IMG/VR virus record: IMGVR_UViG_3300040770_000556
Span: 1-25,134 of that record
Origin: a virus
Strand: one strand, 5' to 3'
Length of the DNA stretch: 25,134 nt
The translations under genes were made by a program, and so were the position numbers. The notes beneath the pieces were generated by a model. It saw only the letters and a list, made by a program, of their open reading frames with translations, was not told where the DNA came from and did no database searches. Below are positions 1 to 7,354 of this stretch, in pieces (positions within the stretch are counted from its first letter, which is position 1; the number at the start of each line of letters is the position of its first letter).

Positions 1-228
1 CAAATGGAACAAGACGAAGCCAGCAATACTCAAACAAATCAAAGCAGTTCAAATAGCAATACATTGGATATAGCTGTTGTTAATGCATTGAATAGAAACT
101 CAGCTATTCTTGAGAAAATTGAGGATGATGGCATCCCTGCATATTTAGAAAACAATATCAAAAACGCTAAAAAAATTAGGGATAAAATCAAAGAAGTAAA
201 CAAACTAGAAACTAACGCAAAATTATAA
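1..228 (+). CDS. C-terminal end of a phage tail-region protein (5' partial)
   Basis: The reading frame is open from the first base: the codon before the ATG at 4 is CAA, in frame. This is therefore either the tail of a longer protein cut by the window edge or a 74-aa protein starting at 4. The visible part is polar, rich in Asn, Gln and Ser at the start, and becomes a Lys/Glu-rich helix toward the end (around residues 45-70, probably coiled coil). It ends 2 nt before the next tail gene, so it is in the same operon. A tape-measure or other tail-protein C-terminus would fit the position, but no family motif is visible, so the product is inferred from neighbours only. Confidence 0.5.
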   Translation, partial: QMEQDEASNTQTNQSSSNSNTLDIAVVNALNRNSAILEKIEDDGIPAYLENNIKNAKKIRDKIKEVNKLETNAKL

Positions 229-230
229 AA

Positions 231-2216
231 ATGGCTAACTCTAAAATAATTATAGACTTTGTTCAAGTCCCAGATGCTAACTCGGTTTTGCAGTTTTCAG
301 AGAGCCTTTTAGGCTTAAATCTAAATGCAATTTTTAAAAATGCCAGAGCTATTCTAGGCGAAGTATTACTGCCGCAGTCAAATAGTTTATACTACACAAT
401 GACTATTGATATCAATGCTGATGTATCAAATATAGATGTTGAATTTACTCCTCAAGGCGGCAACACAACAAGAGTTGCTTTGAGTAACTTAAATTTTTTA
501 GAAGATAATTTAAACGGGACACGTACTTACCAGGTAACATCCACTACTCCCGTTCTTTTAGTTGATGTAACGACCTCGAATTATATAAATTGGCCAGAAG
601 GTTCATTTATATCTGCACCAGGATATACAGGTTATGTTTCTGAAAATTATAATACGGCATTCAATGAAGATTATAATACTGGCTTAGATTTTACAACCAC
701 ATTTACCACAGGAGATGAGGGTAGCGGTATAGGAACCGTAACTATTGATGCTAATTATGCAAATGCTTTCTTTGCATTAGTTTCAAACACCTCTTTTGCA
801 ACAGTAACTATTATCAATGAGGAGCCAATTACTCCACCTGATCCTACTAATTCTGTTACTCCTTTAGTATTAAATTTTGATTTAGTGACAGCTATTATTC
901 CTGCTCCTTCTCAAAATATTATAATTAATACCATGGAACAATGGGATATTATATCCCTGCTCCCTACTTGGTTACAATTATCAGCAATAAGTGGTTCAGG
1001 AAACGCAACAGTTGAAGTAACTCCAGTAAATTATACTGATTTAGCAGCAGGAAATTATAACGCAACTTTTGATGTCGTTATTGGCTCGCTAATATTTACT
1101 GTTACTGTAAACTTAACCGTTACTAATTTCTTTGAAAACCCATTCTCTGCTGGCAAATTATATTTTTCTCAAGAACTCGATTATTTAAAATTTAAGTCTG
1201 ATACTGCTGGCACTTATGTTGCTATTGCTATTGAAATAAAAGTATTTAAGATCAATACCTATGAGCCAATAATTTACAATAGACCATACAAATTTCCTTT
1301 GTTTCAGGGTAAAGGCGAGTTTCACGTGGGTAGTATTGTTCACGGCTTATTTGAGGAGATTCAAGAGCTAGCTGATTTTGTGCCAAATTTTAAAAGTAAT
1401 TACTCAAAAACACAATATAGACCTGCAGAGATCAGTATTACTTTTGAAGAGAAGCCATTTGGAGCAAATGTTCCAGGACTAGTTTCTGGTGTAATTCCAA
1501 TGTTTAAAATGGCCAAAGGATTTAAGCCTTTCATGACCGAAAATCAACTAGCATTACTAACAGTAGCACAGCAGGAAATTACTAGAATTACTCCTCAATC
1601 ATTCGTTGGGACATCATTTGTCTATTTTGGTACACCTAGAGTTATTGTCAAAAAAAACAATGCAGTTATCGATGATTTTGAAATTGAAGAAGCGGATGCT
1701 GATCGTGTAATTTTTTCTTATTTCCGTTTTTTAGATAATCTTAAACCAGGAGATAGTTTAGAGATTATAGTAATCAATGGATTAGAAACTCGCTCACAAC
1801 GGTATTTAGTTTTTAAAAATGGCTTAGAATCTACCTACTTCTTTTTTGAAAACAACAACGGAGTTCTAGAGCCTTTTGAGTTGTCAGGAAGAAGAAGGAT
1901 TTCGTCTCCAATAAAACACATCACAACAACTAAGTTTAAGAAACTGAACAGTTTTAACTCAAAAGTAAAGGCAGAGATTACCCAGACAATGATCATAAAT
2001 ACGGGTCAATTAAGTAAGAACGATCATCGGGTTCTGACTGCACTTATCGCCAGTGATAAAGTATGGTGTTCACTAGATAACCCCGAAGGTCCATATTTTA
2101 GAGTTGATGCTACAACAAACAGAATCGATAATCAAGACACTTCAGGAAGTGAAGAAGATTTCAATATTGAATTTAACATCTTAGAAAACGCCAATGCTAG
2201 TATTTATCCACGCTAA
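231..2216 (+). CDS. Large phage tail/baseplate protein with BACON/Ig-like region
   Basis: A 661-aa protein, mostly predicted beta. Residues 1-200 are rich in Thr, Asn and Val, as in phage tail or adhesin domains. After a Pro-rich linker (about 203-210, ITPPDPTNSVTP), residues 210-305 resemble a BACON/Ig-like repeat: a short strand, a central W-L motif (LPTWLQLSAISGSGN), then alternating Val/Thr strands. The remaining 350 residues form a separate domain with no motif I recognise. It sits between a tail-gene end and a second large tail protein, overlapping the latter by 23 nt. BACON-like and Ig-like domains are common on Bacteroidota phage tails, where they are thought to bind host surface glycans. 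A receptor-binding or distal tail role is inference; assignment to the tail module is fairly safe. Confidence 0.6.
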   Translation: MANSKIIIDFVQVPDANSVLQFSESLLGLNLNAIFKNARAILGEVLLPQSNSLYYTMTIDINADVSNIDVEFTPQGGNTTRVALSNLNFLEDNLNGTRTYQVTSTTPVLLVDVTTSNYINWPEGSFISAPGYTGYVSENYNTAFNEDYNTGLDFTTTFTTGDEGSGIGTVTIDANYANAFFALVSNTSFATVTIINEEPITPPDPTNSVTPLVLNFDLVTAIIPAPSQNIIINTMEQWDIISLLPTWLQLSAISGSGNATVEVTPVNYTDLAAGNYNATFDVVIGSLIFTVTVNLTVTNFFENPFSAGKLYFSQELDYLKFKSDTAGTYVAIAIEIKVFKINTYEPIIYNRPYKFPLFQGKGEFHVGSIVHGLFEEIQELADFVPNFKSNYSKTQYRPAEISITFEEKPFGANVPGLVSGVIPMFKMAKGFKPFMTENQLALLTVAQQEITRITPQSFVGTSFVYFGTPRVIVKKNNAVIDDFEIEEADADRVIFSYFRFLDNLKPGDSLEIIVINGLETRSQRYLVFKNGLESTYFFFENNNGVLEPFELSGRRRISSPIKHITTTKFKKLNSFNSKVKAEITQTMIINTGQLSKNDHRVLTALIASDKVWCSLDNPEGPYFRVDATTNRIDNQDTSGSEEDFNIEFNILENANASIYPR

Positions 2217-4107
2217 TTTCAAATTAGATCTAACTTATCTAAGCGTTACTTTTACCGAAATAAATCAATGGTTCAAGGACGATTTCTCAACAGAAACATC
2301 TATCCCTTTTGATTTATATTTAGACTCTGAACTTTCAAAGAATAGTGGTTTTCAAGCACATTATAATGCGAATCAAAACCAAACCATTTTTAGTGGTTAT
2401 CTCGATAACGATGGCGAATTAAAAGCAGCGGTTTTACAGTTTTTAAGTATAAAAGGCAGTTTTATAAGTGCGATCATAAAAGCAGGAACAGACAACTTCC
2501 CTAGTTTTGATAAAAAGCTATCTGAGTTAAATTTAGAAGTTAAAGCCGTTGATAATATTATCACTGATGCTATTGCGGTAATATCAAAAGGATATCCCGA
2601 GACAAACTATAACTTCCCGATGGTTCATACGGACAAATACGATCCTTCTAATCAAGAGTGGCATGGATTTGAAAAAACAATAAATAAGTATGTTGCAGGA
2701 GCGTTTTTGACTAATACACTCGATTTGCAATCTAATATTGATTCCATTCGTAATATCATGCAGCCACTTCCTTATTTAATGCACATTATCAAAACAGGTG
2801 TAAATGATGCGGGATTTACTCTCGCAGGAGATATATTGACAGATGCTGATTTGCAACAAGCTTTACCATTTAGAGACGGGGAGTATTACATTCAAACTGC
2901 AAAGCAGGAATTGCCATTGGCATATAAAAACAATCAATATGATGCATTAGAATTTGAAAATAATTCCTTTCAGTACGTTCGTTTTGAAAAACAATTGACA
3001 ATTGATAAAAAAGGAGATTATTTGCTTTTTGGTTCAATTTACAGTTTAGTTTACTCCGCAAGGAAAAATCCAGCATTTTTAAATAAAAGATATAGATGTT
3101 CCTCTTTACAAATAGATGTGGTAAAAATAAGCGGAGGTGTAACAACTCCATTGTTTAATTTTTTACAATATCGTGAAGGTGCCGGAACTCAAAATTTAAA
3201 CATAGAAATAAAAGAAAACGCAATTGATGTCCCTGTTACCTTTGAAGCTGGAGACATTATAAAGATTATAAAAATTGAACCAAAAAGGGACTACACACCA
3301 TCGATCACACCAGATTATCCTGAAGCGATATCTTTAAAATTAATCCCGATACGTTTTAGAAATCAAGATGGATCTCCTATTATTTCTACTTTAAATCTAA
3401 ATGAGATAGATCTTAAAAAAGTGGTGCCAGATATGACTTTTAGAGATTTGATAATGATCATTAAAAACTGGAAAAACTATGAGTTTATTCCAGTTGATAA
3501 TGTGATCTACATGAATAGAATTACACCAAAGTTAAACAGGGCGTCTGCTGTAGATTTTGCTGATTTTGATATTGAGGAACCAGAGCGCCTCTTTCATGAG
3601 GACCGCCAGTTTGAATTGGCCTTTACTGATGGGAAATCAAGTGAAACGTATCAATACGATTCAGTTTTGGTTTCAAAAGACAGTGTTATTGTGAATAATT
3701 ATACGGTAAAAGATACGGTAAGTCAAATAAAAATAGATGCGCTACCGCTTCCTGTAATTACACGAGATAGTATTAATACAGCATTAAGTTATGAAGATGC
3801 ATCAGCAAAACTTCGTGTTGTTTTTATGAAGCCAATGCTTGAGGGCAGTACTCCTACATCATACTGGAATGAAAATGTTTTAATTCCAGCAGTTTATGAA
3901 AATGATTTTAAGCAATGGTTAGATTTTAGAATAAATTCAATTGCGTGGCGGTGGGATTTTATAATATCTGTCGAAAAATTTAGAGAGATCAGCATTCAAA
4001 CCTTAATCTATGCCTATTCGAATTATCATGTTTTATCCGAAATAGAAAAGGAGCGTATAAATAGTATGTTTTGGCGAATAAATGCTAAAACAGAAAGTTT
4101 GTTATAA
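2194..4107 (+). CDS. Large phage tail/baseplate protein, family unrecognised
   Basis: A 637-aa protein starting at an ATG that lies 23 nt inside the preceding tail gene, in another frame, which suggests translational coupling. It has many aromatic residues and alternating strand-like segments. The first 60 residues resemble tail proteins that begin with a beta-sandwich. Residues 390-430 (LNEIDLKKVVPDMTFRDLIM) look like a helical insertion typical of baseplate or tail-hub proteins. No enzymatic motif is visible. It is the last gene of the rightward late operon and its stop codon is followed within 4 nt by a strong terminator. The earliest start used here is the only ATG near the upstream stop. 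The function as a structural tail protein is inferred from size, composition and position. Confidence 0.55.
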   Translation: MLVFIHANFKLDLTYLSVTFTEINQWFKDDFSTETSIPFDLYLDSELSKNSGFQAHYNANQNQTIFSGYLDNDGELKAAVLQFLSIKGSFISAIIKAGTDNFPSFDKKLSELNLEVKAVDNIITDAIAVISKGYPETNYNFPMVHTDKYDPSNQEWHGFEKTINKYVAGAFLTNTLDLQSNIDSIRNIMQPLPYLMHIIKTGVNDAGFTLAGDILTDADLQQALPFRDGEYYIQTAKQELPLAYKNNQYDALEFENNSFQYVRFEKQLTIDKKGDYLLFGSIYSLVYSARKNPAFLNKRYRCSSLQIDVVKISGGVTTPLFNFLQYREGAGTQNLNIEIKENAIDVPVTFEAGDIIKIIKIEPKRDYTPSITPDYPEAISLKLIPIRFRNQDGSPIISTLNLNEIDLKKVVPDMTFRDLIMIIKNWKNYEFIPVDNVIYMNRITPKLNRASAVDFADFDIEEPERLFHEDRQFELAFTDGKSSETYQYDSVLVSKDSVIVNNYTVKDTVSQIKIDALPLPVITRDSINTALSYEDASAKLRVVFMKPMLEGSTPTSYWNENVLIPAVYENDFKQWLDFRINSIAWRWDFIISVEKFREISIQTLIYAYSNYHVLSEIEKERINSMFWRINAKTESLL

Positions 4108-4110
4108 AAG

Positions 4111-4136
4111 AAAACCGCTAGTCTAGCGGTTTTTTT
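4111..4136. terminator. Bidirectional rho-independent terminator
   Basis: Perfect 10 bp stem AAAACCGCTA / TAGCGGTTTT with a GTC loop, followed by seven T on the plus strand. On the minus strand the complementary A-runs give a U-tract as well. It separates the plus-strand tail operon from the convergent integrase gene, whose stop codon (4118-4120) lies inside the left arm. It probably stops both transcripts. Confidence 0.9.
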
Positions 4137-5329
4137 GTTAGTATTGAATTCATGTTATGAATTTGTTTGTCTGTAATACTTTCTACAATGTGAGAGTAAA
4201 TCATTGTTTGTTTGATATCAGAATGACCAAGTAATTTTTGTAGGTGCTCGATTCTACCTTCGCAAATTAGAAAATTAGTGGCAAAGGTGTGTCTTGCGAC
4301 ATGAAAAGTTACCTTTTTTTTAATTCCGACAATTTTGGCAATAACTTTTAATTCTTGATTTATATGTTGATCAGTAAAACTCCCCTCAAAAAGTCTCTCT
4401 TTGCCTATGAATGATAATGCCGATTCATTTAATTGTATTCTTTGAATTTTGCCCGTTTTTTTTGTAAAAAATATCAAAGTATCTCCTACTATATTTTCAG
4501 GACTGATCCTGGTAATATCTGAAATTCTTAAACCTGTAAAACAAGAAAATAGAAACCTTGCTAAAATTGCTTTTAAGCTACTGTTTATAAAAGGAGACTT
4601 GTAATATTCATTAAGATTAAATATTTCGTCTGAGGTTAAAAAAGCACGATTACTGCTTACGCGAATACTCTGAATATTCTTGTAGTTAAGATTGGTAACA
4701 ATACCTTTATCGTTTGCTATATGCAGATACTTTTTAAAATTCTTAACCATAGTTTGAATTGTGTGTGGCTCGTGCTTTTCTACTTTTTTAAAGTGATTGA
4801 TCATTTTGTTAAACCAATCATCTGTGATCTCATAAAATAAAATTGACTCCTGGTACTTTTTTACTTTTCGTAAGGTTGACATTTGTTGATTCCATGTTGA
4901 TAGCTCTTTTATTAATTTTTGATTATCCATTTCTAATTCCCAAAATTTAATAAAATCAATTCTTGACGTTGGGTTTTGGTATTCGTACATCAACTTTTCT
5001 AATGTCAATACTTCGCCTCCAAGTCGGTATGCTATCTCTATCTTGTTGATATCTCCTAATGCTTTTTCTATAATTAAGTTGTAATCCTTAGAATATGCAT
5101 ATTTCAATTTTACTCTTTGCTTTTTTTTGTCAAAATCGGAAGGTGCTGATGATATGTGCAGCGGAAGCCTTTTTCTTTTACCATTAAGAAATATTTGCAT
5201 AAAAAGGGCACAAGTGCCATCTGCGCGAATGTAATCGTCTTTGATCACTATTTTCGCTGTTAACTTCCCACTAAAATTCATTGGGTAGTTTTGTGGGAAG
5301 TAAAGTGTACTTTGATGTGTATTTAACAT
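4118..5329 (-). CDS. int: Tyrosine site-specific recombinase (phage integrase)
   Basis: A 403-aa integrase of the type common in Bacteroidota phages and conjugative elements. Residues about 20-60 form the arm-type DNA-binding domain (KIVIKDDYIRADGTCALFMQ), 120-215 a SAM-like core-binding domain, and 225-395 the catalytic domain. All catalytic residues are visible: R268 in FTGLRIS, a Lys in the 290-294 beta-hairpin (TKKTGK), H343 and R346 in HVARH, H369 in LLGH, and Y378 in TMIYSH. It would cut and rejoin DNA at attP/attB with its partner host factors. The start is uncertain: M1 (5329) gives an unusual 16-residue leader, whereas M17 at 5281 gives MNFSGKLTAK, closer to the usual start. That second start codon lies within one copy of an 18-19 bp direct repeat, which suggests autoregulation or arm binding over its own start. 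No integron-integrase patch is apparent. Confidence 0.95.
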   Translation of the reverse strand: MLNTHQSTLYFPQNYPMNFSGKLTAKIVIKDDYIRADGTCALFMQIFLNGKRKRLPLHISSAPSDFDKKKQRVKLKYAYSKDYNLIIEKALGDINKIEIAYRLGGEVLTLEKLMYEYQNPTSRIDFIKFWELEMDNQKLIKELSTWNQQMSTLRKVKKYQESILFYEITDDWFNKMINHFKKVEKHEPHTIQTMVKNFKKYLHIANDKGIVTNLNYKNIQSIRVSSNRAFLTSDEIFNLNEYYKSPFINSSLKAILARFLFSCFTGLRISDITRISPENIVGDTLIFFTKKTGKIQRIQLNESALSFIGKERLFEGSFTDQHINQELKVIAKIVGIKKKVTFHVARHTFATNFLICEGRIEHLQKLLGHSDIKQTMIYSHIVESITDKQIHNMNSILTKKPLD

Positions 5330-5504
5330 ACGTAAGTTTTTTTAAGGTTACCCGTAAACTGCTAAAGGCGTGAGTAATACACCTATTTGGTGTATTACTC
5401 ACGCCTATGTTAAAACGGTTTTGTGGCCGAGACAGGGTCTCTTTAAATCTCTGTATGTCTTGTAAAATAGGCATTCTTCTATTTTGTTGGGTAGTTTGTG
5501 GGAA
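5281..5504. other. Candidate attP region with integrase arm-type repeats
   Basis: Two same-orientation copies of TTGGGTAGTTT(TG)TGGGAA lie at 5281-5299 and 5487-5504, differing by one base insertion and about 206 bp apart. Between them are an 18 bp perfect inverted repeat (5366-5406) and, read on the minus strand from 5441 to 5423, GAGACCCTGTCTCGGCCAC. The latter looks like the 3' end of a tRNA (T-stem half plus acceptor strand), the usual core for tyrosine integrases. Repeated arm sites flanking a core beside int are standard attP organisation. The core identification is inference. The GAGAC/GTCTC self-complementarity of the same bases is a possible alternative explanation. Confidence 0.45.
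5366..5406. repeat. 18 bp perfect inverted repeat upstream of integrase
   Basis: AGGCGTGAGTAATACACC at 5366-5383 is exactly complementary to GGTGTATTACTCACGCCT at 5389-5406, with a 5-nt TATTT loop. It has no U-tract, so it is unlikely to be an ordinary terminator. It lies about 37 nt upstream of the first integrase ATG, within the likely leader. It could be a dimeric operator, an excisionase/integrase site or an mRNA hairpin limiting integrase expression. Confidence 0.85.
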
Positions 5505-5510
5505 CTTCTA

Positions 5511-5885
5511 TTATTTACACGTCACTTTTTTAATCTCAACAAGTATTTCGTCAAGTTTTTTATATAGGTCCTCTTGACCTATTTTTTTTTGATATTTAGT
5601 CTCTGGTTCTTTGATTATAGAGCTATAACTATCTGCTTCTCCTATAAACATGTTGGAATCGGTGTCTTTTAAAAGCCAGTTTAAATTGAGGTTTGGAAAA
5701 ATCTCCATTAATCTAAGTGTAATTTTATTTCCCACAACTTGTGCTCCTCTAGTGTATGCATTCCACTGATTGTAATTCAAGTCAAAATCCTTGCAAAACA
5801 TTGCTGTATATGACTTCTCTGGATAATCTTTATCCTTTCCATAGCTTGAAATAAGACTCTTTATTTTGGCTCCATCTATATACAT
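5511..5885 (-). CDS. Small helix-turn-helix phage repressor (CI-like)
   Basis: A 124-aa protein transcribed divergently from the early operon, directly behind the integrase: the classical position of the lysogeny repressor. Residues 1-80 resemble the N-terminal domain of Bacteroidota phage repressors. There is a first helix (GAKIKSLISSYG), a helix-turn-helix-like stretch around 25-50 (AMFCKDFDLNYNQWNAYTRG), and a helix ending in FPNLNLNWLLKDTDSNMF, a phrase typical of these regulators (the IFPNLNLNWLLTG-like motif). The C-terminal 35 residues form a Lys/Glu-rich helix, probably for oligomerisation. No S24 peptidase domain is present, so RecA-stimulated self-cleavage as in lambda CI is not expected. 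It probably represses the promoter at 5919-5949. Confidence 0.7.
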   Translation of the reverse strand: MYIDGAKIKSLISSYGKDKDYPEKSYTAMFCKDFDLNYNQWNAYTRGAQVVGNKITLRLMEIFPNLNLNWLLKDTDSNMFIGEADSYSSIIKEPETKYQKKIGQEDLYKKLDEILVEIKKVTCK

Positions 5886-5918
5886 AAAATAATATTTTTA
5901 GAAATACACATAAATCTA

Positions 5919-5949
5919 CTTGTTTTATACAAAAATGTATGTATATTTG
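5919..5949 (+). promoter_or_regulatory. Early promoter with possible operator dyad
   Basis: Bacteroidota-type promoter: CTTG (5919-5922), 19 nt, then TATATTTG (5942-5949), with the early gene ATG 30 nt downstream. A 5 bp dyad ATACA/TGTAT (5927-5931, 5936-5940) lies between the boxes and could bind the divergently encoded repressor. The match to the TTTG-N19-21-TAnnTTTG consensus is direct; the operator is inference. Confidence 0.65.
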
Positions 5950-5979
5950 CTAAACCAATATTAATCAAATAATACACTA

Positions 5980-6288
5980 ATGATAAACAAAGATAATACT
6001 TTCTTAGAGAAAGAAAACAATGGAATCACCCCAGAGGCGGTGAATGAGGCTCTTGATAGCCTTCCTAGCAATTATGTGAAACAAGCACAGATTGTTTTAG
6101 AACAATGGAAAGAAAGTGGGATCATCACTAAAACTTACTCAAAAGTTTATATCTCACGTGTGAAAACGGCAGACAAAGGAGCATTCAATGAAGATATCAT
6201 GAATGCACTTGTTGAAGTTGGAACTAAAAATAAAGAAATCAAAGAAAAGTACGGACGTATAACAAAAAAAGCCTCTCCATCTAATTAA
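5980..6288 (+). CDS. First early-operon protein, unknown function
   Basis: A 102-aa protein, the first gene divergent from the repressor, which is the Cro/early-regulator position. It is polar and helical: residues 18-50 (TPEAVNEALDSLPSNYVKQA) and 60-95 contain two amphipathic helices, and the second half is Lys-rich (NKEIKEKYGRITKKASPSN). This suggests a nucleic-acid-binding role, but no recognisable HTH triplet is visible. A short inverted repeat AAAGCCT/AGGCTTT (6268-6274, 6297-6303) spans its stop codon and might act as a weak attenuator before the next gene. I do not recognise the family. Confidence 0.6.
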   Translation: MINKDNTFLEKENNGITPEAVNEALDSLPSNYVKQAQIVLEQWKESGIITKTYSKVYISRVKTADKGAFNEDIMNALVEVGTKNKEIKEKYGRITKKASPSN

Positions 6289-6306
6289 AGATATCAAGGC
6301 TTTCTT

Positions 6307-6325
6307 AAACATTTAGCGATGACAA
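6307..6325 (+). repeat. Duplicated translation-start leader, copy 1
   Basis: AAACATTTAGCGATGACAA, covering the start codon at 6319, recurs exactly at 11091-11109 around the start codon at 11103. An identical 12 nt leader plus the first two codons before two unrelated genes suggests either a shared translation enhancer or a recombination joint. Confidence 0.8.
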
Positions 6326-6894
6326 ATATACAAATTCCCTCTGGTATTATTGACGAAAACATTGAGTTGTTTTCTACAACAGGTAAAATGATGGCCCTCC
6401 ACAACGGTGCCGTTAAAAACCTTTTTGACCTTCCCTTAAAATTCATGGAAACTCTTGAATGGGAAATGCACAAAAATCCTTCAACAATTATTGCACTAAA
6501 ATTAGCTGGATTTAAAACAAGAGAACAGCAACTAGAAAAATTTTCTGAGTGTCGTTTTGGCGGTTTTGACCTAACAGCTGATTTTAAAGATGGCAAACTT
6601 TCGGATACGGAGTATCACGAATGTGGCTTTAGAGGCGAATGCCCAATGGAAGGAATTGTTTGCGGATTTTTCAGGGTAAAAGGGCACATCATAACACCTT
6701 TTGATATTCACATGATCAAGCTTTTATCTACTGAAGACACGCTACCTGTAATTGCTGAAAAAATGCAAGTATGCATGAACACCTTCGAAATTAAAAAGAA
6801 GTTGCTTTATGAAAAACTAGGTGTCTTATCTCGCGCACGATTGGTAGCTATCTGCTACGAGTTGCAAATCTTAATGCTAAAGCCATGTTCTTAA
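6319..6894 (+). CDS. LuxR-type HTH regulator with Cys cluster
   Basis: A 191-aa early protein. The N-terminal 75 residues are helical. Residues 78-115 hold four Cys (C78, C102, C108, C115) in the segment YHECGFRGECPMEGIVC, a possible metal site. Residues 125-185 look like a LuxR/GerE-type helix-turn-helix: TPFDIHMIKLLSTEDTLPVI, then a recognition-helix-like KLLYEKLGVLSRARLVAICY, which is the characteristic K...L..KL.V.(S/T)R..LV.. ending of that fold. It probably controls phage or host transcription. It shares a 19 nt leader with the gene at 11103. Its last four codons overlap the following small gene. Regulator assignment is moderately strong; the target is unknown. Confidence 0.6.
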   Translation: MTNIQIPSGIIDENIELFSTTGKMMALHNGAVKNLFDLPLKFMETLEWEMHKNPSTIIALKLAGFKTREQQLEKFSECRFGGFDLTADFKDGKLSDTEYHECGFRGECPMEGIVCGFFRVKGHIITPFDIHMIKLLSTEDTLPVIAEKMQVCMNTFEIKKKLLYEKLGVLSRARLVAICYELQILMLKPCS

Positions 6895-7043
6895 ATATCC
6901 CAAAAACAAAACAAGCCGCTATTCTTTGCATCAAAATCCAAGAGATTGACATGTCAGATGAATACACTGACGGTGATAAAGCTCAAATGATGGCTTTTTA
7001 TCGAAAAAAACTAAAAAATATACAGCCAAAAAGAAAATTTTAA
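6885..7043 (+). CDS. Small early protein (52 aa), unknown
   Basis: ATG at 6885 lies within the end of the HTH gene (10 nt overlap, different frame), giving a 52-aa protein that runs to TAA at 7041-7043. Its sequence starts MFLNIPKTKQAAI and ends in a basic helix (FYRKKLKNIQPKRKF). It fills an otherwise empty 170 nt gap in a tightly packed operon, and the overlap is typical of translational coupling. The basic C-terminus suggests nucleic-acid contact, but nothing is recognised. Confidence 0.5.
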   Translation: MFLNIPKTKQAAILCIKIQEIDMSDEYTDGDKAQMMAFYRKKLKNIQPKRKF

Positions 7044-7064
7044 AAGTTCTAAAACTATTCAAAG

Positions 7065-7352
7065 ATGATAAAAATAGACCTGATTAACCGCATTGAACTT
7101 ATTGAAGCTCAAATTGAAAATGTTAAACATTCTGGACACTTTACAGAAAAAGAAATCGACACAAATATATATCCACTAGAAATGGAACTAGAGTCATTAA
7201 AGACACAATTTGATGTTTTTGGGATGACTTATGATCAATATGTTGAAGGCAAAGAAGTACACGAACACTGTTTTTCTCAAATGAAATTTATTTCGCCTGC
7301 TTTGGTAAACACTTGGAACACATTAGGAATGAATCAAATAGCTAGAGGATAA
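7065..7352 (+). CDS. Small early protein with coiled coil, unknown
   Basis: A 95-aa protein directly upstream of the primase-helicase (2 nt gap). Residues 1-50 form a heptad-like helix (INRIELIEAQIENVKHSG, then IYPLEMELESLKTQF), probably a coiled coil. The C-terminal part is neutral with a conserved-looking HEHCFSQMKF. Similar small proteins precede replication genes in Flavobacterium phages, where their role is unknown. A replication accessory role is inferred only from position. Confidence 0.55.
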   Translation: MIKIDLINRIELIEAQIENVKHSGHFTEKEIDTNIYPLEMELESLKTQFDVFGMTYDQYVEGKEVHEHCFSQMKFISPALVNTWNTLGMNQIARG

Positions 7353-7354
7353 TT

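Noticed and set aside
4118-5329. Integron integrase (IntI) driving the attC-like array
   Set aside because: The protein looks like a Bacteroidota phage integrase. No IntI-specific patch is visible and it lies 7 kb away next to a phage-type attP.
5271-5474. Minus-strand ORF upstream of integrase
   Set aside because: It overlaps the palindrome and attP-like repeats and the composition is not protein-like.
6268-6303. Rho-independent terminator after the first early gene
   Set aside because: Stem of only 7 bp with a 22 nt loop and weak T-run. At most an attenuator.
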